Of a stretch of 64,000 nucleotides of DNA, positions 40,440-52,941 are shown in pieces. The stretch is taken from positions 327,501 to 391,500 of the forward strand of contig JAPMOS010000028.1 in NCBI GenBank assembly GCA_027972325.1, in the 5' to 3' direction. The notes below the pieces were generated by a model that was not told where the DNA came from, ran no database searches, and worked only from the letters and a program-made list of their open reading frames with translations. The stretch's first letter is position 1. Each line of letters starts with the position of its first letter. Position numbers and translations under genes: made by a program. The DNA comes from Paratrimastix pyriformis. Taxonomy: Eukaryota > Preaxostyla > Paratrimastigidae.

Positions 40440-43063
40440 CTGATGCTGATGATGATGCTGATGATGATTTTGACGCGGCAAATGAATCGGGATTCACCTG
40501 AGAAAGAGGGTGATGATTGGATGATGATTGGGTGATGATTGGACAATGCGGATGCGGATGCTGCTGATGGCTGGATGCCGGCGATGCCGGGGGGAGGGGG
40601 GGGGTGTCGGCTGACCTTGGCCCAGTTGATGGAGGTCTCCACCAGGCCGGCCACGTCAGGCGACATGCGCAGCACGCCGTGCGGCACGACCGCCATGGCC
40701 CGCAGGTAGCGCAGGGCCGCCTCGGCGCTCAGCGGGGCCGGCAGGGCGGCCACCGGGCTGATGGGCGCCATGTTGGCTGCGCCCTGTCAGTCGGGAGGGG
40801 GCAATGAGGGAGGACGGTGAGACGGACGCGAGCGGATGGGGGGGGTTCAGAGGTGGGACGCGGGGACGGGGGACAAAGTGACGGGGGAGGGACCTTGCGC
40901 GGGGCCACCAGCAGGGCGAAGGCCGCGTCGGGGGCGGCGCCCATGTGGGCAACCCGGAGATGCATCGTGGGCTCGAGGCTCGCGAACTCGGCTGGCGGAG
41001 AATCGGGGTGGCAGGCAGGGAGGTGGGGGTGGCAAGCAGGGAGGGGTGAGGGGTGGGTGAATGCCGACGAGTCAGGTTGATGAATCGCGGAAGGCGCGGT
41101 GCCTTGGTGGTGAGCTTGGATGAGACGGCACGACGCGCACACACACGCGCACACGCGCACAGACACAGTACAGGTACAGACACAGGCGCAGACACACCCC
41201 ATCCATCCACCACCACCATCGTCGCCCCCAAACACCGACCGGCGACGGCCTCGTATGAGGCGCGCAGGGCCACCAGGACGGCCTCGCGGGCTGCCGGGTC
41301 GGCGGGCAGGGCCAGGCGGGCGGTGCAGGCCACCGGGATGGCGTTGCGCTTGGTGCCGCCGCAGAGGCCCAGCAGCTGGAAGGCAGCCGCCGGGTGGGCC
41401 GGGGTGGCCGGGCCCATGGGCCGGTAGCCCAGGGTCGTCCCGTCAAGGGTCTAGGCGGGTGGGGGGCACAAAGGGGTGGTGGCGAGTGTGATGCTGATGC
41501 TGATTGGATGCTGCTGATTGTATGATGGTGGTGGTGGCGATGTATGGATCGGCGGACGATGATTGGACGGTGATGACGGTGGTGACATGGCAGTGACTGG
41601 GTGATGGCGACGGGACTGGACGCCCGGAGGGGACCGCAACTCGGATGGAGGGGCAGGGCAGGCCGGGGAGAGGAGGAGATGACGAGGGCAGGTGCAGGTG
41701 CAGGGGCGCGGCGGAGATGGAGCAGAATGTGGCACCCAGGCCAGGGCGAGGAGGGGCGAGCGCGGAGGGGCGAGCGAGGAGGGGCGAGGAGGGGAGTGTG
41801 TGAGAGGCAGGGCAAAACGGGGCGGACGTGGAGCAGGATGCGGCCGAGGAGCTGGATGGCGTTTGCCTGGCCCTTGTGGATCTCGCAGCCGCTGTGGCCG
41901 CCCTGCAGGCCGCTCAGCGAGACCAGAACCTGGGGACCCGCGGGGTGGTGCCGTGCGTAGCGACGGGGTGTGTGGGGCGGGGGGGACAACGCGCAAAACC
42001 AGTGTGTGGGGATCCAACCACCCGCATGGCGCCGGCTGTGGGTCACACCCCGTGGGCGGCGCAGACCTCGAAGGGCATCCGGCCCTCGGGGCAGGTGGCC
42101 AGGGGCATGGTCATGGTCGCATCGAAGCCGCCAGCGCAGCTGCAGTGTGTGTGCGTGCGTGGGGGGGCAGTAGAGGGAGCATTAGTGGTGCTCCCCCCCC
42201 CCCCCCCCCCCCCCCCCGTCCCGGCGCATTGGAGTCGCACAAATGCCCCCAACCCAACATTGGCCCCCCGGTTGGAGCCGCACCGACCCGATGCAGATGC
42301 GCCAGTCCTCCTCGCTGTCGATGTTGATCAGCCGCCGGCTGCGGAGCATCCCCGCGGGCATCTGCATGGCGCCCACGAGCCCGATCTCCTCGTCCACAGT
42401 GAAGAGAACCTCGAGAGGGCCGTGGCGCAGGGTCCGGTCCTCGAGGACCATCAGGCCCAGGGCCACACCGACGCCTGGAACCCCGGGGGTGGGTGAGACT
42501 GTGCCACGGAGGAACGCAGACCGTTATCAGCACCAAGGGTGGTGCCGGTGGCCATCAGCTTGTCGTCGACAATCCGAGGGACAATGGGGTCCTTGGCGAA
42601 ATCGTGGTTGCTGGTGGCCTCCTTCTCGCAAACCTGTCCGTCATGAATTACAATGTTTCAGTGTCACACTTGGCACGACGCAAGTTCAGACCATGTCCAT
42701 GTGGCTACGCATGTCGAAGAAAAGCACGTTTGTTTGCAAAAGAGAATGAAAACGGGATATAAAAAAAAAACGCGAGAGCGACCTCTGAATGCACACCCAG
42801 GGGCGGCCTTCGAATCCGGCCGACGCTGGCTTGCGAATAAGCACATTTCCGTGAGGGTCAACGATTGTTTCGTAGCCCCAGTCGCGGCCTTTTTGGGCAA
42901 TGAGCTGGGAAATCTGAGTGCACTTTCGGCTCTCGCGAGGAGTCTCGAGGAGGAAGTTGAAGTGCTTCCAGAAGGAGGCCGGGCCGGGGAGCTGAGAGAG
43001 AACCTGTGCGTTTTGGGTGGAGCGTCAGTCAGAAGAGCCAGAGAACAAGTGTCAGACTTGCAT
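39119..43063 (-). CDS. pepD: Aminoacyl-histidine dipeptidase (PepD type, M20 family), copy 1
   Basis: Starts at ATG 43063 ('MQ', then a GTCTGA intron, then 'VLSQLPGPASFWKHFNFLLE') and ends 'LLRLLEELQ'. M20 metallopeptidase landmarks are present in order: 'HMDMV' (about 42690-42705), 'GTTLGADNG' (42540-42570), 'VLFTVDEEIGLVGAM', 'NIDSEEDWRICIG', 'CAGGFDATM', 'LSGLQGGHSGCEIHKGQANA', 'LVETSINW' and 'DVHTPKEAL' near 39200. These supply the metal-binding His, Asp and Glu and the catalytic Glu. The enzyme should cleave dipeptides such as Xaa-His. The family is mainly bacterial; many introns, several longer than 200 nt and full of satellites, show long residence in this nucleus. Exon limits in the GC-rich 3' half are approximate. 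Confidence 0.85.
40350..40439 (-). repeat. Intronic GAT trinucleotide repeat
   Basis: About thirty uninterrupted GAT/TGA/ATG units within a pepD intron, flanked by imperfect GATGCT units. Open frames encoding poly-Asp, poly-Met or poly-His here are artefacts. Confidence 0.95.
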
Positions 43064-43328
43064 GATGAACACTGGGGATCGCCCGACGATTTGTTTTGTC
43101 AACCAAATCAACGTGTGGAAAACGTTGGCCCAAGGACTACAGAAGACGAAAAACAAGCATACAAACACAGAAAGAAAATCCGGAGGATGGGGAAGAAGGA
43201 GAGATGACAAAAGGAAGACACTCACCACTCCGATCGAACGAACATACGCCCTCCGAAGAGGGGAGAGGGGAATAATAAATCCGAAGTGCTCTTGTGCGCT
43301 CGTCAGGCTGGTCCCTCGGGTGGGAGCT

Positions 43329-44744
43329 TCAGATGATGGCCATGATCAGCGAGGCCGTGGCGGAGCACATGACCACCACCCAGAAGAGCATCAGGAAGAT
43401 CTCGTTTCGGACGCGCCCGCTGACGAGGCAAGGCACCAGCAGACTCGAAAAGGCGGCCCCCGCACCAACCGCAATCGAGATCTCCCTGAGGGCATCAAGA
43501 ATCGGGGGCGATCCATTTCATTTGAAAATTGAAATGTGCTGGTCCGCACGACACAGCAGCAGACCAGTTTACGTCGGGGAGCCGGATGAAGAGGGTGGCC
43601 GTGTTGCTGACGACCATGGTGCACGTGCTGATGGCCGTCGCCACGGCCGGGTCCACCCGCATGAGCAAGGTCAGAATGGGGACGAAAAACACCCCTGGGA
43701 AGGAAGCCCGGTTGAAGAGACGCGTGAGCAAGGTGAGAATATGACGAAAAACACCCCTGGGGGAAGGGGCGGGGTCAGAGGAGCACGTCAGGGGGAACAT
43801 GGACATGTCCGCCAACCGATCGGAGCAGCATGACCCGGGGGCACAGCAGACCGCCCCCCATGCCGAGCATCGAGGCCAACATCCCCCCGAGGACGGCCGC
43901 CAGGCAGCCGGGCATGAGGCGCGCCTCGAAGGCGTGCAGGTGGCCTTGGCGGTCGCGCACCTCGCGGTGCCACAGACCACAGCAAATCATTCTGGGCATC
44001 GTCATGGTCGAACTGAATGGACGGGGGGTGCAGACACAGACCGTCTCCAGAGGGGCGTCGAGTCCTTGCCTACGAGCGGCTCTTGAAGGGAGGAGCATCC
44101 CACTTCCACAGGCGTTGCAAAAGGGGTCGGGTCTGGTGCCTTGCCGAGGAGCGGGGCTTCAAGCGAGCCGTCTTCTTCCACAGGTGCAGCAACGGCCGGG
44201 GTTGGTGAGCCTACCTCCTCGGCCACGAGTGGGGGTGAGACCCCTTCCGGAAGTGCGGAGCCTGCCTCCTCGTTGGGTGGGGCAATTGAGAGAAGGGCCA
44301 ATTTCCGGGCCCGGCGGAAACTGTGCGCTTGGAGGAAGATGTTCAGGACTCCAATACAATCAATAACCACACCAAAAATGATCTCGAGCGTGTTTTTGTA
44401 TGAACCCAAAAGGGAGCCTAAAAATCCACCAGAAATCGAACCGGCAACCTGGCCATTCCCGGCAGGTGGTGAGATGCAACCTCGTCGAGAGAACAGACTC
44501 CAAAGAATACAAAGAAGAGCCAGAGTTTCCAATCGATGGTTTTTTTGTAGAGGTAAGAAAAAAACCCGCAAAAAGTTGTGAAGAGCATGCACCCCAAAGA
44601 GGTTGCGGTGGCCGTTTTTGCAGGATAGTCAAGAAAGAGGAAAATCAGAACGAAGAAAACACCACCGCCAATTCCAAAGAGTGGAGCAATGGCGCCAATG
44701 GTCAGTCCGATGGCGGCGAAGCCGAACCACCACCCCAACAACAT
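43329..44744 (-). CDS. TauE/SafE-family membrane transporter (putative sulfite/sulfonate or anion exporter)
   Basis: From ATG 44744, 'MLLGWWFGFAAIGLTIGAIA' is followed by the first family signature 'PLFGIGGGVFFVLIFLFL' and 'DYPAKTATATSLGCMLFT'. A GTCTGT...CAG intron (about 44457-44506) joins to 'VAGSISGGFLGSLLGS' and 'TLEIIFGVVIDCIGVLNIF'. A long polar loop (about 44010-44290) separates the halves. The second half repeats the signature ('LGGMLASMLGMGGG', then 'VFFVPILTLLMRVDPAVATA') and ends with 'EIFLMLFWVVVMCSATASLI' and a stop at 43329. The two-fold internal repeat and total size fit TauE/SafE proteins, which export sulfite, sulfoacetate or related anions in bacteria. The actual substrate is unknown. 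Head-to-head with pepD copy 2, with ATGs 64 bp apart. Confidence 0.8.
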
Positions 44745-44808
44745 CGATGAGTTTGGGGATTTGGAGGAACAGCGAAAAAAACCCCGAAGGAGGATCCAAT
44801 CGGACGGG
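44745..44808. promoter_or_regulatory. Compact 64-bp divergent start region
   Basis: Only 64 bp separate the transporter ATG (-) from the pepD copy 2 ATG (+). Transcripts must either overlap at their 5' ends or use very short leaders. No TATA box is visible. Confidence 0.45.
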
Positions 44809-47623
44809 ATGTTCAAGTTGGCCAGTCCCCCAGTCAGTCTCGTGGGGCCTCGGTCCTTTTGGAAGTTTTTTGGCGTATGTTTGCGGACGCCTCGCGGTAG
44901 CGGGCACATGGACGAGATCAGGGACAAGATCCAGTTGTTCGCAGATTCGTGGGGCTTTGAAAGCGAGCGGGATAGTTACGGGAACCTTGTCGTCCGGAAA
45001 CCAGCTTCACCAGGACTGGAAAACCGACAGTACGTATGCCTCCAAGCCCACATGGATATGGTCTCTCCTCCCGCTGGGGATTCTGTGGTCACCAACGCCC
45101 ACATAATAGGTATGTGAAAAGGACCCTGCAAGTACGCACGACTTTGCAAAAGATCCCATTGTCCCGCGCATTGTCGGCAACAAAATGATGGCTACCGGGA
45201 CGACCCTGGGTGCTGATAACGGTCCCGATGTCGCACCTCCCCGCCGCACCCTCCTCTCGCTGATCGTCGCTTTCACCGGCAGGGGTGGGGGTGGCCCTGG
45301 GTCTGATGATTCTGGAGGATCGAGCCATGCGCCACGGTCCCCTGGAGGTCCTCTTCACGGCTGATGAAGAGGTGGGGCCCTTGGGTGCCATGGCTATCTC
45401 TCCGGGTCTGCTGCGCAGCCGGCGGCTGGTCAACCTCGACAGCGAAGAGGATTGGCGCGTCTGCGTTGGGTCTGGAGCCATCCTGGTTCCTGCGCCTTAC
45501 TTATCCCATGACCTCAGCTGCGGCGGCGGCTTCGAGTGCGACATCACGATCGACTTCCCCCCTGCCCCCCCTGGTTCCCCCGGATGTGGTCCCCTGGTGG
45601 CTGTGACCCTGGAGGGTCTCACCGGGGGCCACAGCGCTGATGCCATCCACCAGGGCGGCGCCAACGCCATTCAGACCATGGCTCGCACACTGTTGCAGGT
45701 CGGTCTCCTCAATCCGGCCTTCAGGTACCACCAGGCATCGCCCCCAGCACATCACCAGGCGGAGCTCATCGAGCATAGAGTCAGACTGGCGGCGATCGGG
45801 GCGCACGTCCCTCGATAGACGCACTGCACATCCCCATCGCCGCTGCTCTCTTGTTTGGGGTGTGTCATTGCCATTCTTCGCCTTGGGGGGAAACCAGGTC
45901 ATCCGCCCATCGGCCGCGCCCTGCGGTCTCGTCCCCGCCCCGCCGCCCACGCCCCTCTCGCTGCTCCTGCTGCGTGGCGGCACCCTGGCCAACGCCATCC
46001 CGGTCTCATGCACGGCCGTGGTGCGCCCCCCGGCCGGGGTGTCCCTCCGTCAGCTCACCGAGCGCCTCCAGGGCGCCCTGCCCCTTGCCGAGTACCGCCA
46101 CACCGACCCCGGGATGGCGCTCAGGGTGGAGGCCCTTGCCAGCCCAGCCCAGGTGATGGCCCGGCTGGAGGAGGCCGTCGCGTCGCTCGAGGCGACGGAG
46201 CTCTCGCCGGAGAGCAGCCGGGCTCTGCTGGAGGCGGTCCTGGTGGCCCCGCACGGGGCATTCCGGATGATGGAGCCGGAAAACTCGCCGGCGGGCGGCC
46301 TGGCCGAGACCAGCGCAAACTTTTTCATGGTCCGCCCGAAGGGCGATAGGGGGCGGTGGGAGGGGGGATGCGCCATGGGGGGAGACCAGCGCAAATCTTC
46401 ATGGTCCGCACACCAGGTCACCAGACTCGAATGGGGGGCATTGGGGTTCGGCGATGGGAGGGCATGCACTATGGGGGAGCAAACTTCTTCAGGGTCCGCC
46501 CAGGGACGACGGGGCAGTGTGAGAGGGGATGCTCTCTGGGAAACCGACACATACTGCTTCATGGCCTCATCCATCTTGGCGGGGTGAGGGGGGCGCCAGA
46601 GGAATCACAAGACATTTCCGTGTGAATTTCCTCCTTGTTCACCACCACCCCACCTCTCACTCTAGGTGACGTACCCCCACCAGGGCGCCCCCACAGCCCG
46701 CCTCGAGTTCTTCCCACGGAGCAGCTCGAACAGCCAGCTGGGCTGGCTCCACGACCGCCTGGCCAGCCTGGCCAACCTCATCGCCACGGCCTGCCCGTCC
46801 CGCTCGGCGCTTTTGGGGGCCCGGTGCAGCCCACCCAGGCTGTGGGTCCCGGGGTGGCACCCACGCTGGGACTCGCCCCTCCTGGCGGCCGTCCGGGTCG
46901 CCTATCGACAGGTCCGTGGGCGCCACACACACACACACCCCGTGGCCAGGCGGCAAGAGGGGAGCATCGGGGGGCAAACCCCTGCCATTTGCGAAGCTGA
47001 TTGAAACTGAACTCACCATCCCATTTTCGGGGCCTCTGTGTGGCGGCTCCTCTCCGGCCCATGCCCAGGTCTACGCCGAGGAAGTCGGCGCGCCCCCCGC
47101 CGACGGTGCAGCCCTCGGCCCGCCCGGCCCTGAGGGCAGCCGCGCGATGCTGTCGGGCCCCGTGACGAGCGGCGACTTTGTGGTGACGCCCCGGCCCCCC
47201 GAAATCGAGGCCTACGCCATGCATGCCATGATCGAGTGCGGCCTGCTGGCCGAGGCCTTCCCCGGGATGGACTGGTCCGGGCGCGGTGGCTATTCCCCTG
47301 GGTTGTTGAGCACATGCACATGATGATCACGGGCCGGTGGGGTTGGTGGACCCCCATGGCACTGTTTCTTTCCGTCATTGCCGAAATGGCCGCGGGGGCA
47401 GTGGCGGCATGTGTCGTCGCCCCATTTTTATTGTCCCCCCCGTGACTCTTCCTCCTCGATGTGTGTCGCCCCTCACTCACACCTACCTGCCACGCACCCC
47501 GGGGGCAGTGTATCGATCGGGCCATCGGTCTTCGACGTGCACACGCCCCAGGAGGCGCTGGTGCTCGATTCGGTGCCCCGGACGGCCCGCCTGATCGAGC
47601 GCCTGCTGGCCGACCTGCCCTGA
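44809..47623 (+). CDS. pepD: Aminoacyl-histidine dipeptidase (PepD type, M20 family), copy 2
   Basis: Exon 1 (44809-45060) encodes 'RSFWKFFGVCLRTPRGSGHM' and 'YVCLQAHMDM'. The 49-nt intron 45061-45109 leads to 'VCEKDPASTHDFAKDPIVP' and 'TGTTLGADNG'. Then follow 'GVGVALGLMILEDR', 'LFTADEEVGPLGAM', 'NLDSEEDWRVCVGCGGGFEC', 'LEGLTGGHSADAIHQGGANA', 'GGLAETSANFF', 'RLEFFPRSSSNSQLGWLHD' and 'DVHTPQEALVLDSVP', ending 'LLADLP'. All metal-site motifs are kept, so it should be active. It parallels copy 1 along its whole length but is well diverged. The intron near 46335-46660 carries extra copies of the preceding exon end and splice donor. The exon limits between 46800 and 47510 are approximate. Confidence 0.85.
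46310..46500 (+). repeat. Triplicated exon end plus 5' splice site in pepD copy 2
   Basis: The exon end reading GAGACCAGCGCAAACTTTTT then CATG|GTCCGC (about 46308-46338) is followed inside the intron by GAGACCAGCGCAAATCTTCA then TGGTCCGC (near 46384) and GCAAACTTCTTCAGGGTCCGC (near 46479). Confidence 0.85.
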
Positions 47624-48015
47624 CGAGCCGCCCCCGCCTTCCCCCTCCATCTCCGAACATGATTCTTATTCCCTGGCTGAGGCGGGTGGCGGAGGGAGTC
47701 GAGGATGGCGTGTCCCTTGAGGCGCGGGGGTGATGGAGACAGCAAAGGGGCGCGACGGTTCTGACGTCACGGCGGCTGGCGTGCCGGGGGGGAGGAGGGA
47801 GGGGAGGGGAGGGAGGGGGCGAAAAAGAGAGCATGTTGGAAAGGTCAAACGAAAAAAACCCTCAGGCGGAGCCGCATGCAAATTAAGGCGGAACAAGAAA
47901 AGGGGGAGATGGAAAGGGGTTGGGGCCGTTGGGGGACGGTCGACACTCCCTTGGGGGGAGGGAGGGAGGAGGATATGGAGTGCATCGTCGTCATGAGGTC
48001 GGGCAGGCTTTGCGG
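47624..48015. other. Convergent intergenic region
   Basis: 392 bp between the stops of pepD copy 2 (+) and the HECT gene (-), with GGGAGGG-type purine runs (47790-47830). No gene or clear processing signal is recognised. Confidence 0.5.
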
Positions 48016-51000
48016 TCAGGCGAACCCGAAGCCCTGCGAGCCCAGCACCGCGTTGCGGAACTTGTTGTCCAGGGCGGCCGGCGAGGGATACTGCACACAG
48101 CAGCGCCGGGCCACCACAGAAACCAAAAGGCGGTGAGGCGAGGGCAATCGCATTGGACGCTGTGGTCAGTCTGACCACGGGATGGCGCACCACCCATCAC
48201 CTCCTGGTGGAGCAGACCTCGGGGGTATCAATGGCCCAGAAGCATGTGTGGGCCAGGGGCAGCCGGTCGACGGCCGCGTTGCTGCGCTTCAGCTTGATCT
48301 CCCGGCCCGGCTGCAGGACGGTGGACCCGGTGACGAACCGCACGAAGGCGTTCAGCAACTTGAGCCCGTCCGGGGTGGCGGGGGGCCTCGAGGGGTCCGC
48401 GTCCTCGTGCTCCCAGCCCCGGAGCACTAGGGACCACCACGATGGAGGAGGGAATAACAACATGAGATTGATGGATGAGGGAAGAGCCGCGGAAGGAATA
48501 GCCACACGATTGAGGAGGAATAGTTACATGAGATTGAGGGAATAGCCACATGAGATTGAGGGAATCGCCTGAAGCGAAAGCCACGAGGAGGGGACAGCCA
48601 CACCAAGTAGGGCGACGAAGGATGGCGAGAGGCGGCGGGTCGGCGGCGGTGTCCGTATGTGAGTGTGCGTGCCAAAGAGGAAGAGAAGTCCCGGGAAAAT
48701 AAAAGCAGAGAGGATGCCTGTGTGCGTGTGTGCCTGTGTGCGTGTGCGCATGTGGAGGCCAGCGGACTGTCGATGAAGGAGCGCTGGAAGGCGGCGCCGA
48801 GGCCCTCGAAGCGCAGCTGGGGCTCGATCATGGTCGCCGTGACGTGGGTCGGGGGCGTGAAGACCAGCCGCAGGGCCGCCCCGGGCACGCTCCCCAGGAG
48901 CGAGGCGAAGGACTGCAAGAGGGGGCGTGGGGTGGGTGGGTGAAGCAGCTCAACGGAAAGAAAGGCGGGGCGGCTGCTCCCAGACACCAAACCCGTGAAG
49001 AACCATCACCGAGCAGCAACGGCTGCGTGGATGGTTGTTGGGTGGGTGGTTGTGGATGGGTTGTGGTGATTATGGGGGGGGGGGGGGGGGGTGGAGGGAG
49101 GAGGAGGAGGACGGCGGACCAGGTCAGGGATCTCGAAGATTCCATCCCGCATGGCCGTGCAGCGGTCCCGGAGGGTGTTCAGGTAGTGGCGCCGAATGGC
49201 CTCGACAAACTCTGCGCCCCCCGCACCAGAAAGGCCCCAATCAAGACCAGGATGAGCGCCGTGACGGGCAGGCGGAGGGGTCTTCTGGCAGCCGGGCGGG
49301 AGTCAGCCGGTGTGGGTGGAAGTTGGACGGGCCTTGGCGATTTTCTGCGGTGACGGCCTGGTCGGGGGAGCCGCCCGCCATGCCAAAGTCGAACCCGTAG
49401 TCCTCGACCTGCCCCGGGGGACGGGCAACAGTGATACGATGATGATGGTGATGATGATGATGATGATGATGATGATGACGACTGAGCCCAAGATCGGGCG
49501 GCCAGTGACGAGGACGGAGTTGGTGGTTTGGTGGTGGGGTGGTGGAGCTTTGCCCCGACCGACCTGGCCCGGGGGGCAGTTGGCCAGGGCGGCCACGTGC
49601 CTGCCGATGTCAGGCCAGCAGAGGTTGAAGTCGAGGTGCTCCTCGAGGGGCACGCCCTGGATGACCTTCCACACGGAGGCCACGAAGGGCAGGCTGCACC
49701 GGACCCCCTGCAGCAGGCCCCCAAGCAGAATCCTGCCGCCACCGCCACACCACCCCAACAAAGAGGGGATCGCCAATGAGCAACGAAAACAGGGGGCGAG
49801 AGGAAGAGGCGGGGGTGGTGGCTGGTGGCTGGTGGCTGTGGTATGGTGGTTGGTGGTGGTGGGTGGCACAGACCGGCCGACGGCCACATAGGGCGCGCGG
49901 ATGGAGCGAGCATCGGCCCCCACGACGGCCGGGGTGATGACCGGATTGGGGACCAGCTTCCCCTTGCTGTTGTCTGGGGAGGAGGAGGAGGAGGAGGAGG
50001 AGGAGGAGGAGGAGGAGGAGGAGGAGGAGGAGGAGGAGGAGGAGGAGGAGGAGGAGGAGGAGGAGGAGGAGGAGGAGGAGGAGGAGGAGGGAGGAGGAGG
50101 AGGAGGAGGAGGAGGAGGAGGAGGAGGAGGATGGAAGGGAGTGACGCCGCTGAATGGGGGGGGGGGGGGAGAGATATGGGTAGGGATAGGGGGAGGGGGG
50201 ATGCGGACCTGCGAAGAGGGTCTGGCCGGGGAACTTGGACGAGAAGACGAAGGGCTCGGTGGCCAGGTTGCGGAAGAACAGATCGAAGGCCTCAGAGCGC
50301 AGCCCGCCCGCGTCGATGCCTGGCTCCCCGCTGGTGTGTGTGTGTGGGGGAGGGGGGGGTGGGGGGGGGGGAGGCAACCCGAGTCAGCAAAAAGGGGCAT
50401 GGGCACTCTGTCCCGGGGGAGTTCTCGGTTATTGGCCAGTGGCCGCCCACCGCAAGACGGCCACCAATGGGGGATGGGGGATGGGGGCGGGAGGCGGGGA
50501 CGGACATGAAGCGGACGGAGATCGTATGGGTGCAGGGCGACACGCCTCCGTAGATGGAGACCATGTCCTTCACGATGGACTCCCTGCAGCCGCCCGCCCG
50601 CCACCACCGCCAACCACCACCCGCCCCCCGCCCCAGCCCAGCAGCAGCAGCAGCAGCCACAACCACAACATTAGAGCAGTGAGATTGGCCGGCGTCCACT
50701 TCGCCCCTCATGGCAAGCGACCAGGGGAGATGAAGAGGGAGGGAGACCACGTGGGGGAGGGAGACCAGGGGGAGGGAGAGAGACCAGGGAGGATGAAGAC
50801 CAGGGGGGAAGGAGACCAGGGGGAAGGGGACCGGGGGAAGGAGACCGGGGGGCGCAGCGACCTGTGGATGTCGACCTGACGTGCGGGCCGGTTGGCGGCG
50901 TACCGGGCGATCAGCTCGCCCCCGACGAACTTGGCGATGCCCGCCAGATTGCTCAGCTCCAGCGGGTCCTGACCAAGTCAAGGCAGGCCAAGCAGGCCCA

Positions 51001-52862
51001 CCCAGCACCAAACAGGGGCCCCCCAGATGAAAGCGGGACGGCGGTGGCCAAGGGAGTGTGCAGCGCGGGGGTGTGAAGCTGGGAGCAGGCCAGTGCGGGG
51101 TGGCGGGGTGGGGGGACGGACCACGCGAGGCGGCTGGGAGAAGTAGGACAGGCACAGGCAGCGGGCGGCCGTGGGGCGGTTCTCAGGGTCCGGATCCAAC
51201 ATCGACAGCAGGGCAACCTGTCACCCGCCCGCCCACATCACCACACACCCCACCATCGGATCGGAGAGGACGATCGGCATATGGAACCACGTCGGGCCCC
51301 CCCGCACCCTCGGGGAAAAGCCTGAAGCTGAGGTGGAGACCGCCAACATAATGGGAAAACACTGATGCCGTAGTGCTGCCTCCCTGTCCCACTAACAACC
51401 GGTCGGCACAGTGCACACCACCCTTGTGCAGCAACGGAAGGCAAGGCAGGGCAGGCCTGCAGGTCGGGGTGGCAGTCGGCGGGCAGCTCGAGCTGGCTGC
51501 ACACCAGGGGCCGCCCGGGGAAGGAGAGCCGGTACAGGATGGCGCCCAGGCTGTAGATGTCGCTGCGAATGGGGCCCGACAGCAGACCCGGCCCCGGAGC
51601 GGAGGATGGGGGGAGGGGAGGGGAGAATGAGACGCGGGACCTGGTGGTGGCCGCCATCCCCACCATTGCGGGAGACGGGGAAGACGCCTCAGCCGAGCCG
51701 TGGGGTGGAAGGGAAGGGCGGGGTGAGATGGTTGTTGTGTCTGTGTGTGGGCGCATATGGCCACCAGAGTGCCAATCCCAGACCGAGCGCGGGCCGGAAG
51801 AGACCTGGTCCGCCACATCACAACAGCATGCAATATGCAGACCTCTTGACCGAGCGCGGGTCGGAAGAGGCAGGTGCTGCAACATGCAATCTGCAACATG
51901 CAATCTGCAACATGCAATCTGCAATCTGCAATCTGCAATCTGCAGACCTCTTGACCGAGCGCGGGTCGGGCCCGCCATCGCGTCCGCCCGCGAGGACCTC
52001 GGGTGCCAGGCAGAGGGTCACCATCTCCTCCCGCAGCCGCAGCCGCTGCAGCTGCAGCCGCCGCTGGCGCTCCTCCTCGTTGCCGCTCGCCCCGCTCCGG
52101 TGCCGCTGCACCTCCTGTGCGTCGGAGTGCACAACACAACACCGGGCGGCGGGATGAGCAGAGAGAACCCGATTGTCAATCGGGTGGGAGTGCCGACACA
52201 AATTGGTGCCGCTGCGCCTGCCATGTCGGAACACCCGCCGCCGCTTGGGGCGCCCGCCCATGTGCCGGCCCCCCAGAGAGGGCGCGGGGAGGGCCCGGAC
52301 CTGGGTGATGCGTGCGATGTCCTCGGTGACCTGCCGGCTGGCGAACTGGCGCATGGCCTGCCACTGCAGCCTGGGCGGGGTGGGCGCCTGCTGCTGGCCG
52401 GGGGGCGGGGGCGTCTTGCCGGGCAGCGCCGGGGCTGGCGGTTGGATGGGTTCCACCCGCGCCAGGATCGGCCTGGCGCCCAAACGCACCGACATACATG
52501 GGAGGCAGGACGAGGTGTCATTAAAGAAGAACCTGTGTCACGTGTGAGGTGACAGCCATACAATATGAAGCAGAGCAGAGCAGTGCAGAGTACAGGACAT
52601 GCGGAGGAGAATCGATGGTGGGGGCTGCTCCCAGAGCGCATTGGGGCCATTGGGCCGGGCGGACCGTTCGTCGTGGGTGACGTAGATGTTGGTCGGCTGC
52701 AGGTCGCCATGGATGAAGCCTTGCGCGTGCAGGGCAAGCAGGCCCTCCAAGCAGCCGCGCAGCATCGACCGGATCTCGACCGGGTCCGAGGCGCCCTGAA
52801 GGGAGCAGCGAGAGGCGACGATGATTGGGATGGTGGTGGTGATGGTGGTGGTGGTGGTGATA

Positions 52863-52941
<79 letters not shown>

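Noticed and set aside
40218-40535. Frames encoding poly-Asp, poly-Met, poly-Ile or poly-His
   Set aside because: They are translations of the GAT array inside a pepD intron. Coding on both sides continues in other frames.
49901-50509. Long poly-Glu and poly-Gly frames
   Set aside because: Products of the GGA repeat in an intron between HECT exons.
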